6,590 bases of DNA, from NCBI GenBank assembly GCA_024279075.1, contig JAJRRX010000389.1:1-6590 (forward strand), read 5' to 3'. A model generated the notes under the pieces. It searched no databases and was not told the DNA's origin. It saw only the letters and a list, made by a program, of their open reading frames with translations. Position 1 is the first letter of the stretch; each line of letters starts with the position of its first letter. Made by a program: the position numbers and the translations under genes. Positions 1 to 4,613 of this stretch are shown one piece after another. The stretch comes from Alphaproteobacteria bacterium. GTDB lineage: Bacteria; Pseudomonadota; Alphaproteobacteria; Rhodobacterales; Rhodobacteraceae.

Positions 1-93
1 CATGTAGAGCTTAATTTCGGCGGTGGCGACGTGATAAAAGTCTTCGGGATCACCACAACCGCCGCATTGCTGGATGATATGTTTATCTATTGA
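1..93 (+). CDS. 3' end of a gene; C-terminus resembles an RTX/type I secreted protein
   Basis: Only the last 30 codons are present, read from base 1 to a TGA at 91-93. The peptide contains VELNFGGGDVIKVFGI and ends in LLDDMFIY. A glycine/aspartate-containing beta-strand, a hydrophobic 'V-x-G-I' turn, then a tail of Asp-Asp plus aromatic/aliphatic residues is typical of the C-terminal end of hemolysin-type calcium-binding proteins exported by type I (ABC/HlyD/TolC) systems. No RTX nonapeptide repeat is inside the window, so this is resemblance of the tail only. It could instead be an unrelated protein. The terminator-like hairpin that follows supports this being a true gene end. Confidence 0.5.
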   Translation, partial: HVELNFGGGDVIKVFGITTTAALLDDMFIY

Positions 94-98
94 TTTGC

Positions 99-123
99 AA
101 GGCGCGGGGCTTTTCCGCGCCTT
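99..123 (+). terminator. Rho-independent terminator-like hairpin after the first gene
   Basis: A perfect 9-bp inverted repeat, AAGGCGCGG (99-107) and CCGCGCCTT (115-123), encloses a 7-nt loop and runs into TTTCTC. It starts 5 nt after the TGA of the upstream gene. The U-run is short and broken by a C, so termination may be incomplete. On the opposite strand it could also help stop transcription coming from hspQ, but no T-run follows it there. Confidence 0.6.
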
Positions 124-127
124 TCTC

Positions 128-163
128 AAGCCAAAGAAAGGCGCTTTTATGGGCTTTTCTTTT
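128..163 (+). terminator. Second, imperfect hairpin between convergent genes
   Basis: AAGCC (128-132) can pair with GGCTT (152-156), and AAAG (133-136) with CTTT (144-147), followed by TTCTTTT. The sequence is also loosely palindromic (CCAAAGAAA against TTTCTTTTGG). It lies between the plus-strand gene end (93) and the end of hspQ (196), so it may back up termination in one or both directions. The stem is bulged and weak. Confidence 0.3.
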
Positions 164-195
164 GGTAATATAAGTGCACTCGCTTGCCAAAGCCG

Positions 196-522
196 CTAGT
201 GCAGGTGCCCGCCAATGCTATAGCGCCCATCATTAAACTCACCAAACATCTCGCTCACATCGGGGTGGCCGATCGGCTCGTCGCTATCATCCCGCAGCAG
301 ATTTTGCTCAGATACATAAGCCACGTAATAAGACGAATCGTTTTCGGCAAACAGGTGGTAAAACGGCTGGTCGCGGTCAGGGCGAATATCCTCGGGGATG
401 TTTTCGATCCACTCTTCCGAGTTATTAAACTTAGCGTCCACATCAAAAACCACCCCGCGAAACGGGTGCACACGGTGCTTTACCACCTGCCCTAAAGAAA
501 ATTTTGCGGTCTGCTGCTTCAT
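196..522 (-). CDS. hspQ: Heat shock protein HspQ (YccV-like, hemimethylated-DNA-binding family)
   Basis: This 108-residue protein matches the whole HspQ/YccV family. Recognisable conserved blocks are KFSLGQVVKHRV (7-18), FRGVVFDVD (21-29), NNSEEW (33-38), RPDRDQPFYHL (47-57) and YVAYVSEQNLL (66-76), followed by the usual D-S/E-P-x-x-HP-x-V stretch (79-89). In E. coli, HspQ is a small heat-shock protein that binds hemimethylated oriC DNA in vitro, lowers DnaA levels and acts as a Lon specificity factor; these roles are family knowledge and not shown here. The frame is open upstream to 633, but homology begins only at this ATG. A weak purine run (AAAGGGG) precedes it and a promoter lies 32-59 bp upstream, so the longer start is unlikely. 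The C-terminal GRYSIGGHLH extends slightly past the conserved part. It is a single-gene unit with its own promoter, downstream of and co-oriented with the regulator gene. Confidence 0.93.
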   Translation of the reverse strand: MKQQTAKFSLGQVVKHRVHPFRGVVFDVDAKFNNSEEWIENIPEDIRPDRDQPFYHLFAENDSSYYVAYVSEQNLLRDDSDEPIGHPDVSEMFGEFNDGRYSIGGHLH

Positions 523-553
523 GGTCTGTCTTACCCCTTTGGCTATCGGCATA

Positions 554-581
554 TATATAGGGTTGCGGGGCCGGATGTCCA
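554..581 (-). promoter_or_regulatory. Putative hspQ promoter
   Basis: On the minus strand TGGACA (581-576) is a near-consensus -35. It is separated by 16 bp from TATATA (559-554), which lies inside CCCTATATATATG. Transcription would begin near 546 and give a leader of about 25 nt before the hspQ ATG at 522. The C-rich context just before the TATATAT resembles -10 regions read by alphaproteobacterial RpoH, which would suit a heat-shock gene, but there is no CTTGAA-type -35 at the right distance. A housekeeping-sigma reading is therefore equally likely. Confidence 0.5.
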
Positions 582-613
582 CCTGCCCGCGACAACAAGG
601 ATAATGGCTGTTC

Positions 614-1312
614 TCAGCTACGCGGGTCGTCAATCAGCGGGGTTGGCTTGGCCAGCGCTTTCAGGGCGTCCGGCTTGGTGATCTCCACCTCCAACCCGTT
701 AATGATAACCCCGTAAGGGCGCAGAGATTTGATAGAGCGTGAAAGGTTTTCCGGCGTCATACCAAGAATGGACGCCAACCGCCGTTTTTCCACCGGTAGA
801 GTAAACCTACTGTTTGAGCCCAGTTTTTTCTGCCATTTCAGCAGATAATTCGCCAAGCGCTCAATAGAGGTGCGCAGCTTTAACCCCTTTACGCCCTTGA
901 TCACACCCCTGTAGCAATAGGCCAATTCCATCACTACCGCGCGGGCAAAAGCGTGGTCTTGCTCAAACACCCGGCGCAGATCTTCCGCTGGCACCATGAT
1001 AATGCGCGAGCGCTCCAAGGTGCGGGCGGACATCAGGTTAGGGGCATCCCGAATGGCAGCGGCTAAAATAAACGTCGCGCCTTCACGCAAAATCGTCATT
1101 GCGGTTTCACGCTCGCTCCAGTTGGCAAACAGCTCGACCGTGCCATCCACCACAATATGCAGAAAGTCACAATCGTCGCCCTCAACGATCAGCTCCATAT
1201 TAGGCGGGAAGTTTTGCACATAGGCCCCGCGCACCAGTTCGGCAAAGCTCTCATCCGCCATTTCGCGGAAAAGCTCTAAAGATCGAATCGCAGGGATATC
1301 ACTTTCACGCAT
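614..1312 (-). CDS. Crp/FNR-family transcriptional regulator, NarR-like, divergent from the nar operon
   Basis: The 232-residue product has the two-domain Crp/FNR layout. An N-terminal cyclic-nucleotide-binding-type beta-roll spans roughly 15-105 (core LIVEGDDCDFLHIVVDGTVE, 41-60), a long dimerisation helix 111-145, and a winged helix-turn-helix 168-215. The recognition helix reads PENLSRSIKSL (187-197). Glu188, Ser191 and Arg192 form the E-x-x-S-R pattern with which FNR reads TTGAT half-sites. There are only two cysteines (48 and 133) and no N-terminal cysteine cluster, so it should not carry an FNR-type 4Fe-4S centre. The cAMP-binding signature of CRP is not visible either. Paracoccus NarR, a cysteine-free FNR relative upstream of narKGHJI that responds to nitrate/nitrite, is the best analogy by position; DNR/NnrR-type nitric oxide sensors are the alternative. 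An in-frame ATG at 1339 exists, but the ATG at 1312 has a strong ribosome-binding site, and 1339 falls inside the operator. Probably autoregulated through the box at 1330-1349. Confidence 0.9.
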   Translation of the reverse strand: MRESDIPAIRSLELFREMADESFAELVRGAYVQNFPPNMELIVEGDDCDFLHIVVDGTVELFANWSERETAMTILREGATFILAAAIRDAPNLMSARTLERSRIIMVPAEDLRRVFEQDHAFARAVVMELAYCYRGVIKGVKGLKLRTSIERLANYLLKWQKKLGSNSRFTLPVEKRRLASILGMTPENLSRSIKSLRPYGVIINGLEVEITKPDALKALAKPTPLIDDPRS

Positions 1313-1320
1313 ATCTGGCC

Positions 1321-1327
1321 CCTCCTT
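1321..1327 (-). promoter_or_regulatory. Ribosome-binding site that fixes the regulator's start at 1312
   Basis: On the minus strand AAGGAGG (1327-1321) sits 8 nt before the ATG at 1312-1310. The alternative ATG at 1339 has no such site, and using it would put the Shine-Dalgarno sequence inside the coding region. The shorter 232-residue product is therefore preferred. Confidence 0.8.
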
Positions 1328-1329
1328 GT

Positions 1330-1349
1330 CACTTGACATTTATCAAGTG
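1330..1349. promoter_or_regulatory. FNR/NarR-type operator overlapping the regulator's own promoter
   Basis: TTGAC-ATTT-ATCAA (1333-1346) matches the FNR-family consensus TTGAT-N4-ATCAA with one mismatch. The symmetry extends to perfect 7-bp arms, CACTTGA (1330-1336) and TCAAGTG (1343-1349). It overlaps the predicted -10 and start site of the regulator gene, which predicts repression (negative autoregulation). Confidence 0.72.
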
Positions 1350-1368
1350 AAATAGGGTCGGATGTCAA
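1339..1368 (-). promoter_or_regulatory. Putative promoter of the FNR-family regulator
   Basis: On the minus strand a consensus -35 TTGACA (1368-1363) is followed by an 18-bp spacer and GATAAA (1344-1339), a 4/6 match to TATAAT. Transcription would start near 1332, leaving about 20 nt before the ATG. The -10 lies completely inside the FNR-type box at 1330-1349, so a bound regulator would block RNA polymerase. Confidence 0.5.
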
Positions 1369-1387
1369 CATGCGCGGCCACGAAAAT

Positions 1388-1434
1388 TGTCGCAGGGTTC
1401 AAACATTAACCATGTGTCGCATGATAAATGTCGC
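1388..1434. repeat. Three copies of TGTCGC, the last within a degenerate FNR-like site
   Basis: TGTCGC occurs at 1388-1393, 1415-1420 and 1429-1434, with starts 27 and 14 bp apart. The last copy is part of ATGATAAATGTCGC (1421-1434). That segment shares the 11-mer TGATAAATGTC with the minus strand of the operator at 1330-1349, so it may be a decayed FNR-type site. This is a weak call, because short repeats in about 50 bp can arise by chance. Confidence 0.3.
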
Positions 1435-1468
1435 TAACCCATTTATTTACAACGGTATTTTGCCGCAC

Positions 1469-1482
1469 TTGACTTGCATCAA
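1469..1482. promoter_or_regulatory. FNR/NarR-type activator box for the narK1-narK2-narG operon
   Basis: TTGAC-TTGC-ATCAA has the same one-mismatch form as the box at 1330-1349 and shares the flank CAC, giving CACTTGAC-N4-ATCAA in the same orientation. Its centre (1475.5) lies about 85 bp before the narK1 ATG. A class II FNR position (-41.5) would put the transcription start near 1517, giving a leader of about 43 nt. No good -10 is visible (TTCCTTATCC, 1505-1514, is the best), as expected for an activator-dependent promoter. An overlapping perfect inverted repeat, TTGCAT-N4-ATGCAA, covers 1474-1489. Confidence 0.72.
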
Positions 1483-1547
1483 TATGCAACAGGTCAAAAT
1501 CCGCTTCCTTATCCCCATCACAAAAGCGCCAAATGCGCACAAAACGT

Positions 1548-1553
1548 GGAGGG
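1548..1553 (+). promoter_or_regulatory. Ribosome-binding site of narK1
   Basis: GGAGGG is followed by 6 nt and then ATG (1560). It decides between this start and the in-frame ATG at 1533, which lacks a purine-rich stretch at the right distance. Confidence 0.75.
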
Positions 1554-1559
1554 CACGTA

Positions 1560-2879
1560 ATGCATGATTTAGATGGGGTCACCCAAAATGACCAATACCG
1601 AGCGCTCGGGCTAAGCACCCTGGCATTCACCGTATGTTTCGCCGTGTGGACGATCTTTTCGATCATCGGCGTAAAAATCAAACAGGACCTTGGCCTTTCT
1701 GAAACCCAGTTCGGCCTGCTGGTGGCCACACCCGTGCTCACCGGCTCGTTAAGCCGGATTTTCCTCGGCGTCTGGACCGATCAATTCGGCGGCCGCATCA
1801 TGCTGCCTCTACAAATGCTGATCACCGCCATTTCGGTTTGGCTGCTCGCCTCTGTGCACACATATGCCGTGTTCCTGATGGCCGCCCTTGGCCTTGGCCT
1901 CGCAGGTGGCTCCTTCATTATCGGCATTGCTTACGTGTCCCGCTGGTTCCCCGCTGAAAAGCAAGGCACTGCGCTTGGCATTTTTGGCGCTGGTAACGTG
2001 GGCGCTGCGGTTACGAACTTCGCCGCGCCGTTCCTTGTGATCGCGCTTGGCTGGGAAGATACAGCCCGCGTTTACGCGGTGGTGCTGGTTGTTATGGCCG
2101 TCATCTTTTACATCTTCGCCAAAGAAGACCCCGTGCGCAAAAAGCAAAAAATCACCGGCGCAAAGCCGGTTTCGGCCCTCAAGCAACTTGAGCCGCTAAA
2201 GGACATCCGCGTTTGGCGCTTCGCCACCTACTACTTCTTTGTGTTCGGTGCCTTCGTGGCCTTCGCCTCCTTCTTGCCCCGCTACTATGTCGGCGCCTAC
2301 GGCGTGGCCCTCACCTCAGCAGGCGTATTTGCCGGCATGTATTCCCTGCCCGGCTCTATCTTCCGCGCCTTGGGCGGCTGGATGGCCGATGTGTGGGGCG
2401 CGCGTTTTGTGATGTATCTCACCTTCGGCGTGTCGCTCATCGTGCTGTTTGTTATGAGCTACCCAGAAACCAGCTATGTGGTGCAAGGCATCCCTGAAGC
2501 CGACGGCACCCCGCGCCTGATCGAATTCAGCTTCGGCATTCCGCTTTATGTATTTGTGTTCCTCACCGTCATCCTCGGCTTCGTTATGAGCCTCGGCAAG
2601 GCGGCGGTTTATAAGCATATTCCGGTTTACTTCCCACAAAACGTGGGCGCGGTTGGTGGCCTTGTCGGCATGATCGGCGGCTTGGGTGGTTTTGTATTGC
2701 CCATCACCTTCGGCATCCTGCTTGACCTCACCCATGTCTGGTCAGTGGTGTTCATGCTGATGTTTGTCATCGTGGCCGTGAGCATGATCTGGATGCACCT
2801 CGCCATCCGCGCGATGGACCGCAAGGCCCACCCTGAACTGGCTAAAAACACCCACCTTTCGGATGTGCCACATCAATAA
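1560..2879 (+). CDS. narK1: NarK1-type nitrate transporter (MFS, nitrate/nitrite porter family)
   Basis: The 439-residue protein has 12 predicted membrane segments in two six-helix halves (TM1 about 15-37, TM6 168-186, a charged cytoplasmic loop 187-221, TM7 222-240, TM12 393-416). Nitrate/nitrite-porter features are an arginine in TM2 (Arg66, in GSLSRIFLG) and one in TM8 (Arg269, in PGSIFRALGG), matching the anion-binding Arg89 and Arg305 of E. coli NarK. Glycine-rich nitrate signatures are also seen in TM5 (GIFGAGNVGAA, 140-150) and TM11 (GMIGGLGGFVLP, 370-381). NarK1-type members are proposed to be proton-linked nitrate importers, and the short N-terminus and overall form fit that group better than NarK2. 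The start at 1560 is chosen because GGAGGG (1548-1553) lies 6 nt upstream; the in-frame ATG at 1533 has no such site. It is the first gene of the operon, directly downstream of the FNR-type box. Transport mode is inferred from subfamily. Confidence 0.9.
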   Translation: MHDLDGVTQNDQYRALGLSTLAFTVCFAVWTIFSIIGVKIKQDLGLSETQFGLLVATPVLTGSLSRIFLGVWTDQFGGRIMLPLQMLITAISVWLLASVHTYAVFLMAALGLGLAGGSFIIGIAYVSRWFPAEKQGTALGIFGAGNVGAAVTNFAAPFLVIALGWEDTARVYAVVLVVMAVIFYIFAKEDPVRKKQKITGAKPVSALKQLEPLKDIRVWRFATYYFFVFGAFVAFASFLPRYYVGAYGVALTSAGVFAGMYSLPGSIFRALGGWMADVWGARFVMYLTFGVSLIVLFVMSYPETSYVVQGIPEADGTPRLIEFSFGIPLYVFVFLTVILGFVMSLGKAAVYKHIPVYFPQNVGAVGGLVGMIGGLGGFVLPITFGILLDLTHVWSVVFMLMFVIVAVSMIWMHLAIRAMDRKAHPELAKNTHLSDVPHQ

Positions 2880-2887
2880 CAATATGA

Positions 2888-2905
2888 CGGGCCGCTCAAG
2901 GCCCG
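2888..2905 (+). other. GC-rich hairpin in the narK1-narK2 spacer
   Basis: CGGGCC (2888-2893) and GGCCCG (2900-2905) form a 6-bp stem with a 6-nt loop, starting 8 nt after the narK1 stop. No T-run follows, so it is not a typical terminator. A role in protecting or processing the operon mRNA is more likely, though this is inference. Confidence 0.5.
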
Positions 2906-2918
2906 CCCAACCCCACAT

Positions 2919-2924
2919 AAGGAG
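2919..2924 (+). promoter_or_regulatory. Ribosome-binding site that fixes a TTG start for narK2
   Basis: AAGGAG lies 7 nt before TTG at 2932. In-frame ATGs at 2863 (inside the end of narK1) and 2884 have no Shine-Dalgarno sequence, and the residues they would add (low-complexity, Asn/Arg/Pro-rich) do not look like NarK. The TTG start gives the family-like beginning MGKDLRNWDIEDESYW. Confidence 0.8.
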
Positions 2925-2931
2925 AGACCCC

Positions 2932-4548
2932 TTGGGAAAAGATTTAAGAAACTGGGACATCGAGGACGAGAGCTATTGGGCCTCGACCGGTAAGTCCATC
3001 GCCACGCGCAACCTGTGGATATCCATCCCCAGCCTATTGGTCGGCTTTGCTGTCTGGCTATATTGGGGCATTATCACGGTGCAAATGATCAACCTCGGCT
3101 TTGCGTTTGAAAAATCGCAGCTCTTCACTTTGGGCGCCATCGCGGGCCTCACGGGGGCGACGCTGCGCATCCCCTCCACCTTCTTTATCCGCATCGCGGG
3201 CGGGCGTAATACCATCGTGTTTACCACCGCGCTCCTGATGATCCCGGCTGTGGGCGCAGGGCTGGCGCTTTCCAACCCTGATACCCCGCTCTGGCAGTTC
3301 CAAATCCTTGCTTTCCTTTCGGGCATTGGTGGCGGTAACTTTAGTTCCTCCATGTCCAACATCTCTTTCTTTTACCCAAAGAAAATTCAGGGCTATGCCT
3401 TGGGGATGAACGCAGGCCTTGGCAACTTTGGCGTAACCACCATGCAGATCGTCATCCCGCTGGTCATGACATTCGGCCTGTTTGGCGGCCAAAGCCGCAC
3501 ACTTGTTAACACCTCGGGCACGCTGATTGGCAAAATTCCGGCTGGCACTGAAACCTACATCCAAAACGCCGGTTTTGTATGGCTGCTGCTCCTGATCCCG
3601 CTGGCCGTGTTTGGCTGGTTTGGCATGAACAACATTCGCGACAAGCACGTATCGCCCGACATCCCGAACCCGATTGGCGCGTTTGGCATTATCACAGGCA
3701 TGCTGCTGATCGGCTTTTTCGCTGCGGCCTCTGGCCTTTGGCTGTTGCTGCCAAGTGTTGAAGGTGGCTTGCCAACTTCGGGCCTTGGGGTTTCCAAGTG
3801 GATCGTGCTGCCGCTGGTGATTATCGCCACCGTGCTGCTGCTTAAGCTTATTCCGGGTTCGGTAGGGCAAAACCTGTCGCACCAATACAAGATCTTTGGC
3901 AACAAGCACACATGGGCGATGACCATCATCTACACCATGACCTTTGGCTCGTTCATTGGTTATGCGGCGGCTTTTGGCCTGACCATCAAAGTGGTGTTTG
4001 GCTTTCAGCACCTGATGGTAGACGGCGTGATGACCCATAACACGGTTAACGACCTTGGGCCGTCGGCGCTTATGTATGCGTGGATGGGACCGTTCATCGG
4101 CGCGCTTATCCGGCCAATTGGCGGCATGATTGCTGACAAAATGGGCGGCGCTAAAGTAACCCAGATCGTGTCTATCGTGATGGTGGCCTCGGCCCTTGGT
4201 GTGGCATATTATGTGCAGCAAGCCTATGTTTCAGCCACCCCGCAAGATTACTTCGTGCCCTTCATGGCGCTGTTCCTGATCTTGTTTGCCGCGACAGGCA
4301 TTGGTAACGGCTCCACCTTCCGCACCATCGCTGTTGTGTTTAACAAAGAGCAGGCCGGACCAGCTTTGGGTTGGACAGCGGCAGTCGCTGCTTACGGTGC
4401 TTTCATCATCCCTAAAGTGTTTGGTGAGCAGCTGGCAGCGGGCCATCCTGAATACGCGCTTTACGGCTTCGCGGTGTTCTATGCGGTGTGTATCGCCATC
4501 AACTGGTGGTTCTACCTGCGGCCCAACGCTTACGTGAAAAACCCTTAA
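2932..4548 (+). CDS. narK2: NarK2-type nitrate/nitrite transporter with two extra membrane segments
   Basis: Started at TTG 2932, the product is 538 residues. NarK hallmarks are plain: RNLWISIPSLLVGFAVW (26-42), TGATLRIP with Arg79 (74-81), GGNFSSSMSNISFF (134-147), the TM5 nitrate signature GYALGMNAGLGNFG (154-167), KHTWAMTIIYTMTFGSFIGY (325-344) and ALIRPIGGMIADKMGG with Arg394 (391-406). Arg79 and Arg394 correspond to the anion-binding arginines of E. coli NarK. NarK2-type proteins are proposed nitrate/nitrite antiporters, bringing nitrate to NarG and removing nitrite. E. coli NarK is about 463 residues. Here the loop between the two six-helix halves is roughly 70 residues longer and contains two clearly hydrophobic stretches (about 248-273 and 288-306), so 14 membrane segments are predicted. 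It lies 52 nt after narK1 and 65 nt before narG in one evident operon. Antiport is inferred from subfamily. Confidence 0.93.
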   Translation: MGKDLRNWDIEDESYWASTGKSIATRNLWISIPSLLVGFAVWLYWGIITVQMINLGFAFEKSQLFTLGAIAGLTGATLRIPSTFFIRIAGGRNTIVFTTALLMIPAVGAGLALSNPDTPLWQFQILAFLSGIGGGNFSSSMSNISFFYPKKIQGYALGMNAGLGNFGVTTMQIVIPLVMTFGLFGGQSRTLVNTSGTLIGKIPAGTETYIQNAGFVWLLLLIPLAVFGWFGMNNIRDKHVSPDIPNPIGAFGIITGMLLIGFFAAASGLWLLLPSVEGGLPTSGLGVSKWIVLPLVIIATVLLLKLIPGSVGQNLSHQYKIFGNKHTWAMTIIYTMTFGSFIGYAAAFGLTIKVVFGFQHLMVDGVMTHNTVNDLGPSALMYAWMGPFIGALIRPIGGMIADKMGGAKVTQIVSIVMVASALGVAYYVQQAYVSATPQDYFVPFMALFLILFAATGIGNGSTFRTIAVVFNKEQAGPALGWTAAVAAYGAFIIPKVFGEQLAAGHPEYALYGFAVFYAVCIAINWWFYLRPNAYVKNP

Positions 4549-4557
4549 ACTAATTAT

Positions 4558-4579
4558 GCGCCGGCCCTCGGGCCGGCGC
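4558..4579 (+). terminator. Strong perfect hairpin between narK2 and narG (attenuator or mRNA stabiliser)
   Basis: GCGCCGGCCC (4558-4567) and GGGCCGGCGC (4570-4579) are perfect complements around TC. They give an all-G/C stem of 9-10 bp with a CTCG-type tetraloop, 9 nt after the narK2 stop. What follows is TTCCCCCC and not a T-run, so full intrinsic termination is unlikely. Partial attenuation, or a 3' barrier that protects the narK1-narK2 message from exonucleases, fits better. Confidence 0.6.
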
Positions 4580-4600
4580 TTCCCCCCAAAAAGAATTCTG

Positions 4601-4607
4601 AGGAGAG
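4601..4607 (+). promoter_or_regulatory. Ribosome-binding site of narG
   Basis: AGGAGAG lies 6 nt before the ATG at 4614. The sequence GGAGAGACCCC (4602-4612) is identical to the leader before narK2 (2921-2931). Confidence 0.75.
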
Positions 4608-4613
4608 ACCCCC

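Noticed and set aside
523..633. Upstream extension of hspQ to an ATG at 633
   Set aside because: The added 37 residues show no HspQ homology, would overlap the end of the regulator gene, and the predicted promoter (554-581) lies inside the extension.
1313..1339. Longer start of the FNR-family regulator at ATG 1339
   Set aside because: It would start within the palindromic operator and place a strong AAGGAGG inside the coding region. ATG 1312 has that Shine-Dalgarno at 8 nt.
1405..1415. TTAACCATG as a CtrA-type half-site
   Set aside because: No second TTAA half at the required 7-bp spacing, so the full CtrA motif is absent.
1370..1567. Small plus-strand open frame in the divergent control region
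   Set aside because: It covers the regulator sites and the narK1 ribosome-binding site in another frame, shows no Shine-Dalgarno or family features, and is best seen as chance.
3058..4221. Long antisense open frame (387 codons) across narK2
   Set aside because: It is rich in His, Arg, Gln and Lys with no recognisable domain, has no ribosome-binding site noted, and lies opposite a clear NarK2 gene. It is a by-product of GC-biased codon use on the coding strand.
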